A stretch of DNA of 48,608 bases from a bacterium (GCA_029564595.1 JAKQPS010000191.1:1-48608); one strand, 5' to 3'. Positions 32,746-41,137 are shown, counted from the first letter of the stretch. The notes: generated from the sequence alone by a model not told the origin. Numbers and translations: made by a program.

Positions 32746-35241
32746 ATGAAAGCCGTGATGATGGCGGGCGGAGAAGGAACCCGGTTGAGGCCCCTCACGC
32801 TCAACTTGCCCAAACCCCTTGTTCCAGTTTGCGACAAACCGATGATGGAACACATATTGGAAAAGGCCCGCGACATGGGCATTAAGGACTACATATCCAC
32901 CCTTTACTATCTAGGCGATGAAATCATGGCGCACTTCGGAGATGGCTCGGCTTGGGGCGTCAACATGGATTACTCAGTCGAGGAGACCCCCCTCGGAACC
33001 GCTGGCGCGGTAAAAATCCTTGAAGACAAACTCAACGACACATTCATAATCCTCAGCGGCGACGCCCTGACCGACATGGATTTGAAGGAAGCCGTGAAGT
33101 TCCACAAAAAGGTCGGTTCCATCGCCACCATCGTTCTCACTCGCGTTGAGACTCCGCTCGAATACGGCGTCGTCATCACCGGCGACGACGGGCGGATCAT
33201 CCGTTTCCTAGAAAAACCGGGCTGGGGCGAAGTCTTCAGCGACACCGTAAACACCGGCATATATATCATCGACCCCGCAGTATTTAAATATATGGTGTCC
33301 GGAAAGAACTACGACTGGAGCCGCGACATATTCCCGATGTTGCTCGCGGACGGCATGCCGTTGTACGGTTGCGTCCTCGACGGTTACTGGTGCGACATCG
33401 GCAGCCTGAAGCAATACCGAGAGGCGCACGAAGACGCCCTGAACGGCAGAGTAAAAATCTCATTCGGCGGCAAACAGATTAAACGCAAGGTGTGGGTCGG
33501 AAAGAACACCGAGATTGCCTCCGGCGCAAAGATTATCGGCCCGGCAATTATCGGCTCGAACTGCAAAATAATGAGCGGAGCGATGATTAACGAGTTCTCC
33601 GTCATCGGGGACAACTGCATAATCGAGCCGGGAGCCGGGCTGACCCGCTCGGTGTTCTGGAACAACGTCTACTTCGGGCGCAACTCATCCGCCACCGGCG
33701 CGATAGTCTGTCGCAACAACATAATCAGGGAGGACGTCAAGATAGGCGAGGGGGCCATCCTCGGAGACAAGTGCAACGTCGGCAAAGGGGCTGTCATAAA
33801 GCAACAAGTTAAGATATGGCCCGACAAGACCATCGTCTCCGGAGCGACCGTCACAAACAGCGTTATATGGGGAGACAACTGGCCCGGAGCTCTGTTCAGC
33901 GCGCTCGGCGTCAAAGGCGTCGCCAACGTCGAGATAACGCCCGAATACGCCGCCGCGCTCGGAACCGCATTCGGCGCGTCCCTGCGCCCCGGTTCCCGCC
34001 TCATCGTCAGCCGCAGTCCCCATAAAGTTGCCCGCATCATCAAGCGCGCCCTCATCTCCGGCCTGATGTCCGTCGGCGTCAACGTACTCGACTACCGCAC
34101 CGTCCCTCTCCCCGTAACACGGCATATCGTCAGGAAATCGGACTGCGTCGGCGGCATCCACATCCGCATATCCCCATATCAGAACGAGATGATACTCATC
34201 GAGTTCTACGACAACAACGGAATCAACATCGACACGAACGTCGAACGCAAGATAGAAAGCATTTTCCAGCGGCAGGATTATCGGCACGCTCCTCTGGACA
34301 GCGTCGGCACGCTCGAATACGACCCGCTCGCGCTTGAACAGTACGCGAGCGATTTCCTTCAATATGTCGATCTCGACGCCATCCGCGCGAAAAGATTCCG
34401 CATGGTCATCGACTACTCGCACGGAAGCCTTTCCCTGCTTCTGCCTCCCGTCCTCGGAAGGCTAGGCATAGAGGCCATATCCCTTAATTCCTACATCGAC
34501 CCCAACATGAGCCCCCGCGCCTCCGCCATAGACCCGGACGGACTCAAACAACTAAGCGCCATAGTTCGTTCCCTCAGCGCCGACCTCGGCGTTCTTGTAG
34601 ACGGCGAATCGGAAAAAATTTCTCTCGTCGACTCAAAGGGCAGGGCGGTTTTCGGCGACAGACTGCTCGCCCTTATGATTGAACTGATAGCCCTTGAAAG
34701 AAAAAATCCCGTTATCGCCACTCAGATACGCGCTCCGTTGGCTGTTGAAAAAATTGTCGCAAAGCACAAGGGCAGCCTCATTTACACCAAGTCCAATTCG
34801 CGCGACCTGATGGCCGCCGCAATGAAAGAAAAAATCGACTTCGCAGGCGACACCAAAGGCGGCTTCATATTCCCGGAGTTCCAGCCTTCTTTCGACGCGA
34901 TGATTTCTCTGAGCAAAATACTTGAAATCATGGCCAAGCACGACGTTTCCCTGTCCGACGTCAACACGAAGATACCGGAGATACATGTCGAATCCGCAAC
35001 CGAGCCTTGCGACTGGGACAGCAAAGGCAAACTGATGCGGCTGCTCGTGGAGAAGTTCAAAGGCAAAAACGTGAACCTCACGGACGGATTAAGGATGGCA
35101 GTAGGCAAAAAGGGATGGGCGCTCATGCGGCCCGACCCCTCGGAGCCTCTGGTGCACATCGTCGCCGAAGCGGAATCTGCAGCCGAAGCAAAAAAACTGG
35201 TCTCGCAGTATTCTAAAGTTATCCGCGAGATAAGCGAATAA
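32746..35241 (+). CDS. Mannose-1-phosphate guanylyltransferase-like fusion (NTP-transferase, LbH, PMM-like domain)
   Basis: 831 residues in three parts. 1-235: sugar-nucleotide transferase (GGEGTRLRPLT, 8-18; NLPKPLVPV; GDALTDMD). About 250-370: left-handed beta-helix hexapeptide repeats. About 375-831: phosphohexomutase-like fold whose catalytic loops are altered. TASHNP is replaced by ISPYQN (S476), the metal loop DGDADR by DGESEK (619-624), and GEMSGH by GDTKGG (701-706). So the front domain is probably an active nucleotidyltransferase for GDP-mannose or a similar sugar, while the mutase part is likely inactive or regulatory. This three-part build is known in other bacteria, usually annotated as mannose-1-phosphate guanylyltransferase. 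GGAGG (32734-32738) fits the ATG at 32746, not the TTG at 32740. Confidence 0.88.
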   Translation: MKAVMMAGGEGTRLRPLTLNLPKPLVPVCDKPMMEHILEKARDMGIKDYISTLYYLGDEIMAHFGDGSAWGVNMDYSVEETPLGTAGAVKILEDKLNDTFIILSGDALTDMDLKEAVKFHKKVGSIATIVLTRVETPLEYGVVITGDDGRIIRFLEKPGWGEVFSDTVNTGIYIIDPAVFKYMVSGKNYDWSRDIFPMLLADGMPLYGCVLDGYWCDIGSLKQYREAHEDALNGRVKISFGGKQIKRKVWVGKNTEIASGAKIIGPAIIGSNCKIMSGAMINEFSVIGDNCIIEPGAGLTRSVFWNNVYFGRNSSATGAIVCRNNIIREDVKIGEGAILGDKCNVGKGAVIKQQVKIWPDKTIVSGATVTNSVIWGDNWPGALFSALGVKGVANVEITPEYAAALGTAFGASLRPGSRLIVSRSPHKVARIIKRALISGLMSVGVNVLDYRTVPLPVTRHIVRKSDCVGGIHIRISPYQNEMILIEFYDNNGINIDTNVERKIESIFQRQDYRHAPLDSVGTLEYDPLALEQYASDFLQYVDLDAIRAKRFRMVIDYSHGSLSLLLPPVLGRLGIEAISLNSYIDPNMSPRASAIDPDGLKQLSAIVRSLSADLGVLVDGESEKISLVDSKGRAVFGDRLLALMIELIALERKNPVIATQIRAPLAVEKIVAKHKGSLIYTKSNSRDLMAAAMKEKIDFAGDTKGGFIFPEFQPSFDAMISLSKILEIMAKHDVSLSDVNTKIPEIHVESATEPCDWDSKGKLMRLLVEKFKGKNVNLTDGLRMAVGKKGWALMRPDPSEPLVHIVAEAESAAEAKKLVSQYSKVIREISE

Positions 35242-35256
35242 GCGCGGCGGGAAGCG

Positions 35257-35282
35257 CGGCGCGGGCGGTTTCATCCGCGCCG
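35257..35282 (+). terminator. Stem-loop after the guanylyltransferase gene
   Basis: CGGCGCGG (35257-35264) pairs with CCGCGCCG (35275-35282), 10-base loop, 15 bases after the stop. No T-run follows, so termination is plausible but not certain. Confidence 0.4.
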
Positions 35283-35284
35283 TC

Positions 35285-35313
35285 TGGAAATAATTATTAG
35301 CAAAGTGTAGAAT
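35285..35313 (+). promoter_or_regulatory. Candidate tRNA promoter
   Basis: TGGAAA (35285-35290), 17 bases, TAGAAT (35308-35313). The start would fall about 20 bases before the tRNA. Confidence 0.4.
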
Positions 35314-35341
35314 ACTTTTTACGGCCGAGCCGTAGCGTCAA

Positions 35342-35416
35342 CGGGGCGTAGTGAAGTCAGGTCATCACGCCAGTTTTGGGAACTGGAAACCCTCGGTTCA
35401 AATCCGAGCGCCCCGA
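35342..35416 (+). tRNA. tRNA-Pro (anticodon TGG)
   Basis: A full cloverleaf can be drawn. Acceptor CGGGGCG/CGCCCCG (7 pairs); D stem GTGA/TCAC; anticodon stem CCAGT/ACTGG with loop TTTGGGA, anticodon TGG at 35377-35379; 5-base variable loop; T stem CTCGG/CCGAG with loop TTCAAAT; discriminator A at 35416. The C1-G72 start is typical for tRNA-Pro. A CCA occurs one base too far (TCCA), so the CCA end is probably added after transcription. Confidence 0.96.
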
Positions 35417-35471
35417 TCCACAAAGAACAAAACCGGCAGATATGGTTGTCGGCGCATTGAGCGCGAGGGGG

Positions 35472-36416
35472 CTACAGGCGGCCCTGTTTGCGAAGCGTTT
35501 CCTCAAAGAACGGCAGTGTTTTTTTCATGCCGTCTTCCGCGCTTATCCGGGGCTGCCAGCCGAGAACTTTTTTTGCCACCGAAATATCGGGCATTCGTTT
35601 TTTCGGGTCGTCCACAGGAATATCGCGGTAAACGATTTCGCTTTTTGAGCCAGTGATGTTGATTATCAGGCGAGCATATTCGAGCATAGACATCTCGCGC
35701 GGGTTGCCGATGTTCACCGGGTCGTGATAGTCGGCTTCGAGCAGCCTCATTATGCCGTCCACGAGGTCGTCCACATAAGTGAAGCAACGAGTTTGTGAGC
35801 CGGCCCCGAAAACGGTAATCGGCTCTCCGAGAAGAGCCTGCGCGCAGAACGCGGGAACAACCCGTCCGTCGTTTATTCTCATCCTCGGGCCGTAAGTGTT
35901 GAATATCCTTACTACGCGGGTGTCCAGCCCGTGGCTGCGGTGGTATGCCATAGTCATGGCTTCGGCGAACCGTTTTGCCTCGTCGTATACTCCGCGCGGC
36001 CCGATCGGGTTGACGTTTCCCCAGTATGTTTCCTTCTGCGGGTGTTCCAGCGGGTCGCCGTACACCTCGGACGTTGACGCGAGGATGAACTTCGCGCCTT
36101 TCGCTCTGGCAAGCCCAAGCGCTTTGTGGGTTCCCAGCGATCCGACCTTTAGGGTCTGTATGGGATAGTTGATGTAGTCGATCGGGCTGGCCGGGCTTGC
36201 GAAGTGCATCACCAAGTCAACTTTGCCGTCTATAAAAAGATAATTTGTCACGTCGTAGTTGAAAAACATAAACTTTTTATCCATCAGGTGGCTGACGTTG
36301 TCGGGATTGCCTGTTATAAGATTGTCCAAGCAGACGACGTCGTATCCCGACGCGATGAGTCTGTCGCAAAGATGAGAACCTAAAAAACCCGCTCCGCCTG
36401 TCACAACCGCTCTCAT
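35472..36416 (-). CDS. UDP-glucuronate decarboxylase-like NAD-dependent epimerase (UXS type)
   Basis: 314 residues of the extended short-chain dehydrogenase family. Rossmann motif GGAGFLG (7-13), catalytic Y144-x3-K148 (GVYDEAKRF) with S116 nearby (ASTSEVYGD). The strings [25 protein letters not shown] and [11 protein letters not shown] are strongly those of UDP-xylose synthase, which turns UDP-glucuronate into UDP-xylose for polysaccharides. The frame is open to 36458, but the Met at 36416 starts the Rossmann strand and has GGGAGA at the right distance. It faces the tRNA gene tail to tail and is divergent from the glycosyltransferase. Confidence 0.9.
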   Translation of the reverse strand: MRAVVTGGAGFLGSHLCDRLIASGYDVVCLDNLITGNPDNVSHLMDKKFMFFNYDVTNYLFIDGKVDLVMHFASPASPIDYINYPIQTLKVGSLGTHKALGLARAKGAKFILASTSEVYGDPLEHPQKETYWGNVNPIGPRGVYDEAKRFAEAMTMAYHRSHGLDTRVVRIFNTYGPRMRINDGRVVPAFCAQALLGEPITVFGAGSQTRCFTYVDDLVDGIMRLLEADYHDPVNIGNPREMSMLEYARLIINITGSKSEIVYRDIPVDDPKKRMPDISVAKKVLGWQPRISAEDGMKKTLPFFEETLRKQGRL

Positions 36417-36557
36417 GCCGATCTCCCGAATCGCGCGCCGCGTTCCCCGGCGCCGCATTCAGTATATTACAGGAGCGATAGGCTGAATACAAGGCGTTCT
36501 GCGGCTGCTTCTGCCGCGCCGGACAAAGCGCGCTTCCGCAAGCGGGCCGCCGTGGGT

Positions 36558-36563
36558 TATAAT
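36558..36563 (+). promoter_or_regulatory. -10 box placed for a leaderless glycosyltransferase mRNA
   Basis: TATAAT (36558-36563) ends six bases before the ATG at 36570, so transcription would start at or next to the A of the start codon. No Shine-Dalgarno exists. The -35 (TTCCGC near 36534) is poor. Confidence 0.4.
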
Positions 36564-36569
36564 CCGCGC

Positions 36570-37583
36570 ATGGCAGCGCCGGAAATCTCAGTGGTTATCC
36601 CCGTCAGGAACGGCGGCGCGCGCCTCCGCGAAGCTCTCGACTCCATCGCGGCTCAGACATTCGGCAACTGGGAATGCCTGATTGTGGACGACGGGTCGAC
36701 GGACGGTTCGCGGCGCGCGGCAGACGAATACGCCGCGGCGGACGCGAGATTCAAAACTCTGAGCGTCGGCGGCTCCGGGCTGGTGGCCGCCCTTAATGCG
36801 GGGCTTCGCGCAGCCCGCGCTCCTCTCATCGCCCGCATGGACGCAGACGACATTTCCGTTCCCTCCCGGCTCGAATCGCAGGTCGCTCTCATGCGAGCTA
36901 GGCCCGAAATCACCCTCTGCTCATGCCTCGTGCGCATGTTCCCGGACGAATCCGTCGGCGAGGGTATGAAACTCTACGAAGAATGGCTCAATTCGGTTGT
37001 GGACGAGGCGGACATACTGAGAGATTTTTTCGTGGAGTCCCCTTTTGCGCATCCTTCGGTGATGTTCAGGCGGCAGGCGGTTATTGACGCCGGGGGATAT
37101 CTGGACAACGGTTGGGCCGAGGACTACGACCTTTGGATGAGGCTCAGAGAGCGCGGAGCAAGATTCGCGAAAGTCCCGGAAGTCCTCCTGCTCTGGAGGG
37201 ACTACCCCGAAAGGATGTCCCGTTCGGACGCCGCGTACACTTTGCCGAGGTTCAGAAAACTGAAGGCGAAATATCTTGCCGGAGCGTACTTGAACAAGGG
37301 CAAGGCGGCGGTCATCTGGGGAGCTGGCAGGGAAGGGCGGTGGTGGTGCGCCGAACTATCAATGCGCGGCGCGGACGTCCGCCGTTTCGCAGATGTCGAC
37401 CCTGATAAAATCGGTCACAAGATCGGAGTCATCCCCATCGTCTCCTACGAGGAGCTTGCGGACAGGAACCCGGACGAATTCATTTTCTGCGCGGTCGGCG
37501 CGCGCGGCGCCCGCCCCCTCATCAGAAGCAAACTCCTAGAATTCGGTTATGTCGAACTTGAAGACTTTATTTTTCTGGCTTGA
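36570..37583 (+). CDS. Family 2 glycosyltransferase with C-terminal Rossmann-like domain
   Basis: 337 residues. GT-A fold: ISVVIPVRNGG (6-16), DDGSTDG (40-46), DADD metal motif (91-94), and ED in WAEDYDLWMRL as the probable base region. From about 247 a second domain begins with AVIWGAGREGRWW, a nucleotide-binding turn like those in PglD-type acetyltransferases and small SDR modules; its ligand is unknown. It transfers a sugar from a nucleotide donor to a glycan or lipid acceptor. Together with the UXS-like and guanylyltransferase genes it suggests a surface polysaccharide locus. The 3' end overlaps the convergent transporter gene by 17 bases. Confidence 0.88.
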   Translation: MAAPEISVVIPVRNGGARLREALDSIAAQTFGNWECLIVDDGSTDGSRRAADEYAAADARFKTLSVGGSGLVAALNAGLRAARAPLIARMDADDISVPSRLESQVALMRARPEITLCSCLVRMFPDESVGEGMKLYEEWLNSVVDEADILRDFFVESPFAHPSVMFRRQAVIDAGGYLDNGWAEDYDLWMRLRERGARFAKVPEVLLLWRDYPERMSRSDAAYTLPRFRKLKAKYLAGAYLNKGKAAVIWGAGREGRWWCAELSMRGADVRRFADVDPDKIGHKIGVIPIVSYEELADRNPDEFIFCAVGARGARPLIRSKLLEFGYVELEDFIFLA

Positions 37584-38511
37584 TTCCGGGAGCCGCCGGG
37601 GTTCCGCTTTTAGCGGCTGCGCTCTTCTTGTCTGTCAGGTTCGCAAGATACACCCCGGACAACACCGCCGCCGTATACACGAGCAACTGCGCGGTTATCG
37701 GCTCTCCGAGCGTCAGCCATGCGATTATCATCGTTATCACGCATTGAAGATATATCAGGTTCGTAGTGAAAATGATTCCCAGAGTGTCCATGCAGCGCAC
37801 CCAGAGCGTGAACGCCAGCGCGTGGCACAGCGCGCCGAGATAAAACACTCCGGCTATAGACGCGGGCGTTATGCCGGACAACTTGCCCGAAACCAGTTCG
37901 GCGATAAAAAACGGCATCGTCGCGAATATGCCCACGACGGTGATTTTCCGGGTGATGATTATGGGCGACAGACGCCGGGAGATGTCCCTGCCGATAAGCG
38001 TGTAAGCAGTCCATGCCACAGCCGATAAAAGGATAAGGACATCGCCCAACGGGTTGAGGTCGAAATTAACCTTGCCGTTCCATATTATGAGCGCGCCGCC
38101 CGTGAAAGCCACAACCAGCCCGACCCCGTTTTTCCACGATAGTTTCGATGAAAACAAAATTGCAGACCCTAGCGCCGTCAGCGCGGGAGCCAGAGATATC
38201 AATATAGAAGCGTTCGTCGCGCTAGTGTGGATCAGCCCTGTGTGCTCGAAATAAAAATATAGGAAAAGCCCGGTAAGGCCCATCCCCGCCATTAGCCGGT
38301 TGTCCTTCGTGTCGGGTTGTGCGCCTCGCTCCGTTCTAAACGGCAGTAGAGCCAGCCAGCCCACCACGAACCTCATAAACGCCAAACTCATCGGCGGTAT
38401 CGTTCCGTCCTTCACCGTCACCCGGATAACGATATATGCGTATCCCCAGATGAAAAGGGTGAGAACGCCCAAAAAAACATTAAAAGGCCTGTTTTTCAGC
38501 AACTTATCCAA
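37567..38511 (-). CDS. EamA/DMT-superfamily transporter
   Basis: 314 residues, about ten membrane helices in two EamA repeats (FIWGYAYIVIRVTVKDGTIPP...MRFVVGWLAL; and SAVAWTAYTLIGRDISRR..., ending with IMIIAWLTLGEPITAQLL-type sequence). These carriers export amino acids, nucleosides or other metabolites; substrate unknown. The C-terminus is a cytosolic, Lys/Pro-rich tail. The start is a TTG at 38511 with GGCGGA upstream; no ATG fits the first helix. Confidence 0.88.
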   Translation of the reverse strand: MDKLLKNRPFNVFLGVLTLFIWGYAYIVIRVTVKDGTIPPMSLAFMRFVVGWLALLPFRTERGAQPDTKDNRLMAGMGLTGLFLYFYFEHTGLIHTSATNASILISLAPALTALGSAILFSSKLSWKNGVGLVVAFTGGALIIWNGKVNFDLNPLGDVLILLSAVAWTAYTLIGRDISRRLSPIIITRKITVVGIFATMPFFIAELVSGKLSGITPASIAGVFYLGALCHALAFTLWVRCMDTLGIIFTTNLIYLQCVITMIIAWLTLGEPITAQLLVYTAAVLSGVYLANLTDKKSAAAKSGTPAAPGIKPEK

Positions 38512-38560
38512 TAAAGTTCCGCCCGCGCGTCACAAGACGCAACGCTATCCGACCCGCGAT

Positions 38561-38589
38561 ATTATAAAGCTTGAGGCAAAAATTCACGA
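38561..38589 (-). promoter_or_regulatory. Candidate promoter of the EamA gene
   Basis: On the complement TATAAT occupies 38566-38561, about 50 bases before the TTG start; the -35 region (38589-38584) reads TCGTGA, a weak match. Confidence 0.35.
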
Positions 38590-38660
38590 TATCCGCTGAG
38601 ATATTTGCTCGCCGGGCCGCCTGAAGAACGGCAGATGCCCCGTCGCTCGCGTTGTTTCCA

Positions 38661-38690
38661 CAAAGAAAAAAGCCACCTTCCTTGGTGGCT
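38661..38690 (-). terminator. Intrinsic terminator on the complement strand
   Basis: AGCCACC (38671-38677) pairs with GGTGGCT (38684-38690) over TTCCTT. Read leftward the stem is followed by TTTTTTCTTT. It would end a leftward transcript that starts between here and the YcaO gene, yet no gene is visible there on that strand, so an unannotated small RNA is possible. Confidence 0.55.
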
Positions 38691-38694
38691 CTGT

Positions 38695-38807
38695 AGGAGG
38701 AGTTGCTGTGGCTAGCAGCAACCATGTCAATATATATATCGGAGCTCTGGCGAAAAACTTTAGAGGTCTTTAAATATTTTTTTGCCCTCAAAGAAATCAG
38801 TAAATAA
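38695..38807 (+). other. SD-bearing structured element with two overlapping short frames upstream of ycaO
   Basis: AGGAGGAG (38695-38702) is a perfect Shine-Dalgarno. Five bases later a GTG (38708) opens a 21-codon frame, MASSNHVNIYIGALAKNFRG.. (stop 38771-38773). A 7-bp hairpin, GTTGCTG/CAGCAAC (38702-38723), covers the GTG; directly after it an ATG (38724) opens a 27-codon amphipathic frame, MSIYISELWRKTLEVFKYFF.. (stop 38805-38807). Either could be a leader or precursor peptide; equally this may be part of a small structured RNA ending at the terminator at 38661-38690. Neither frame resembles a peptide I know. The rest of the 38512-38976 gap shows only promoter-like boxes. Confidence 0.3.
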
Positions 38808-38898
38808 AGAAAAAACCATAAGAAAGATTGCCGAGCCAGAGATGGCATAGCCCTTTTTTGAAAAAAATGATGTAGCTTCTAAATTTCAGTTATCTTCA

Positions 38899-38926
38899 TT
38901 GTGTTTTAAGAGATTAACAGTATAAT
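38899..38926 (+). promoter_or_regulatory. Candidate promoter of the YcaO gene
   Basis: TTGTGT (38899-38904), 16 bases, perfect TATAAT (38921-38926). The start would be near 38933, giving a leader of about 45 bases that contains AAAGGGA as SD. Confidence 0.45.
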
Positions 38927-38976
38927 TTTGCTAACAAATTGATAGATTTTTAACAACATAGCACAAAGGGATTTTT

Positions 38977-40296
38977 ATGAGACCTGATGCTCAGTGGACG
39001 CTTAATCACGCGCCGAAATACGGCCGTTTCGGCGCGCCGCGAACAATTTCGCCTTTGGAAACGGCAAAAAAACTTAAACCTATCTTTGATTGTTTCGAGG
39101 TCAGAAGCAAAAAAGACATATATCGAGTGGATAGATGTGGCGTGCCCGCTTATGTCGTGAAGCGAACCGGAGAACATGGCCGCGAGGATGCTTTCTACAA
39201 GGGAAAAGGATATGCGGATATCGACGCAAGAGTAAGCGCCCTTATGGAAGCCGTGGAACGGTATAGCGCGGAACGCTATGACGGCGAAATCGTATGCGGC
39301 ACATTCGATCAGATTAAAACCAAGGGGCCGGCGGTCAATCCCGATGATTTGGGGCCGCCGCGCGTCGATGATGCGTATTCGAAGAATTGTGTCGTGGAAT
39401 GGGCGCAAGGCTTCGACCTAATTCAGCAGCGCTCTACATTCGTGCCGCTAAATCTTGTCATATATCCTTATAAGCGCGGCCCGGAGCTTTTTCGCGCCGG
39501 GAGCGTTGGGTTGGCATCGGGCAACACTATGGAAGAGGCGATTTCACATGCTTTGTGCGAGGTCATTGAGCATGACGCGCTTGGCGTGTCCAATGTTTAT
39601 AATCCTCATGCTTTAGAAATAATCATTTGCAAACCTGACGGTTCGATAGACGAAGAAAGGGATCGAGATAAGCCGGATGACATAACTCCCGGGTTTGCGT
39701 TTCCGCTTATTGATCCGTCAACTTTTCCGGCGCGCGCCGCGAAGATAGCAAAAAAACTAAACGACGCTGGCCTCGCATTTTTTGTCAGGAATATTACAAC
39801 GGATATAGGCATTGCTTCGGTTCGCTGTATCGTCGTGGAAAAGAATTCAGACGGCGCGTTTTATGCGTTCGACGGCGCGGGTTCCCATCCCGACGCGGCA
39901 ATAGCGTTGCTCAGAGCGCTCAGCGAAGGCGCTTTAAGCCATTCGGCGTCAGTATGGCTGCGGAACAAAGGCCTATGGCCTCCTTTTACACCGTTGACTA
40001 TGGGCCCGCATAAACTATATGGTTATGGCCGTGTTTGTCCGTTTTCCGATGTGCCTTCTTACAAACATAAAACAGTCGATGAAGATATACGCCTCATGCT
40101 CAAAAAACTTCAGACCGCAGGCCTGAATCAGGCAGTCGCAGTGGATTTGACAAAGCCGGAGACCGGCTTTCCCTCGCTTAGAATTATTGTTCCCGGAACA
40201 GAATATTTGTGTGAAGAACCCGGAAAACATCCATATGGTTTGCGCGCGAATAATGCGAAAAATCAACGTTTCAAGCAGTTCGCTGAATTACTATAA
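38977..40296 (+). CDS. Stand-alone YcaO-family enzyme
   Basis: 439 residues. YcaO proteins use ATP to activate backbone amides, making azolines in RiPP peptides or, with TfuA or in methanogens, thioamides. The ATP-binding pattern is present: SALMEAVERYSAE (S87, E91, E94, R95) and SGNTMEEAISHALCEVIEHDA (181-201), plus the C-terminal VDLTKPETGFPSLRIIVPG. The N-terminal LETAKKLKPIFDCFEV and KGYADIDARVSA layout is like the archaeal McrA-thioamidation type. The C-terminus ends in FKQFAELL, without the Pro-rich tail of azoline-forming cyclodehydratases. No TfuA, E1/Ocin-ThiF, dehydrogenase or transporter lies adjacent. GC is visibly lower than in the left part of the window, suggesting transfer. 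Substrate unknown; short frames just upstream are candidates. Confidence 0.88.
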   Translation: MRPDAQWTLNHAPKYGRFGAPRTISPLETAKKLKPIFDCFEVRSKKDIYRVDRCGVPAYVVKRTGEHGREDAFYKGKGYADIDARVSALMEAVERYSAERYDGEIVCGTFDQIKTKGPAVNPDDLGPPRVDDAYSKNCVVEWAQGFDLIQQRSTFVPLNLVIYPYKRGPELFRAGSVGLASGNTMEEAISHALCEVIEHDALGVSNVYNPHALEIIICKPDGSIDEERDRDKPDDITPGFAFPLIDPSTFPARAAKIAKKLNDAGLAFFVRNITTDIGIASVRCIVVEKNSDGAFYAFDGAGSHPDAAIALLRALSEGALSHSASVWLRNKGLWPPFTPLTMGPHKLYGYGRVCPFSDVPSYKHKTVDEDIRLMLKKLQTAGLNQAVAVDLTKPETGFPSLRIIVPGTEYLCEEPGKHPYGLRANNAKNQRFKQFAELL

Positions 40297-40374
40297 TCTT
40301 CCGACCTATCGACGCGAGTATGATGTTTTCCGCCCGCATAGCTCGCTTGAAACATGACGCTGTCGGAATTTTCA

Positions 40375-40429
40375 CTCCGCTATGGAAGCTCCAGTCGACC
40401 TCCTGTCTCCTTACGCTTCCATAGCGGAG
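40375..40429. repeat. Perfect 15-bp inverted repeat with 25-base loop
   Basis: CTCCGCTATGGAAGC (40375-40389) and GCTTCCATAGCGGAG (40415-40429) match without error. It lies 80 bases downstream of the YcaO gene. No T-run follows, so it is not a standard terminator. It could be the end of a mobile element, a protein-binding site or a structured RNA. Confidence 0.6.
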
Positions 40430-40731
40430 ACAGCATTGACGACACAACTCGACGGAGACTGAGACTACAAAAAGAAAAACCCCTAACTTTCTGGCTGGTA
40501 CTATAAATGGGGGCAGATCGCGTTTAACAATAAACAATCAAAAGCAAAACCATTATTCACGATATTTATATAGATGTAGGGCGGCATCGCCGAATGCCGC
40601 CGCTTAGAAAACGCGCCCGGTTCGTCGGCCTTATCGACGAAGCAGGGTTGAAAAGCAATTTAGCGTATTATGATTGAACAGCATTGAGCGTCATGCCATA
40701 TATTATTATGCAGTCATTCCTTTTTCTTTGT

Positions 40732-40770
40732 GCCGTCCTTCCCGCGAAAGCGGGAACCCATTTTTAACCA
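40732..40770 (-). repeat. REP-like dispersed palindromic element, copy 2
   Basis: CCCGC-GAAA-GCGGG (40741-40754) with AACCCATTTTTAACC on one side and GTGCCGTCC on the other. On the complement it aligns with copy 1 at 338-374: AAAATGG, hairpin, GACGG in the same order. Confidence 0.55.
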
Positions 40771-41002
40771 TATTGCTAAACAGCCCTCGCTATAATTGTC
40801 AATAATCGGCATCAATCCAAAACCATTACCCCAAAACCTCAAGTGCTAGATACTCATGCAAAATGAGATTCCGCTACTTGGTTTGTTTTCTCTGGATGCG
40901 TTTGGTGGTATAATATCGTGACTATCGGAGAACCAATAGCATGTGTCATCAAAACTCACAGAACATTATAAAAAAACACATTTTCGTATTTCTCGGCATC
41001 TT

Positions 41003-41137
41003 TTCCCCGGAGACAACCCTCTTCAAACTCCAGAAACCCCGCTTTTTCTGAAACCCCCTCTGGAGAGAAATCGCAGAGAACCCCGCGCCCAACACCTTAT
41101 CGTGAAAAAACCCGCCCGATAATTTAACAGTTTGAGA
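41003..41137 (+). repeat. ~135-bp direct repeat, left copy (A)
   Basis: Starts TTCCCCGGAGACAACC and ends near TTTGAGAG. It matches 48302-48437 in the same orientation; by hand I count about ten mismatches and one indel (a T-run length change). Inside, CTCCAGA (41029-41035) can pair with TCTGGAG (41060-41066). It bounds the accessory island on the left. No coding frame is kept between the two copies because the indel breaks it. Confidence 0.85.

Noticed and set aside
38504-38848. 114-codon leftward frame in the gap before ycaO
   Set aside because: It crosses a strong leftward terminator hairpin and the EamA promoter and start, and shows no family resemblance.
40375-40429. Integron attC site
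   Set aside because: The stem lacks the RYYYAAC/GTTRRRY core sites and no integrase is present.
40354-40509. 51-codon frame downstream of ycaO as a precursor peptide
   Set aside because: No SD, and it passes through both arms of the large inverted repeat, which explains its open state.
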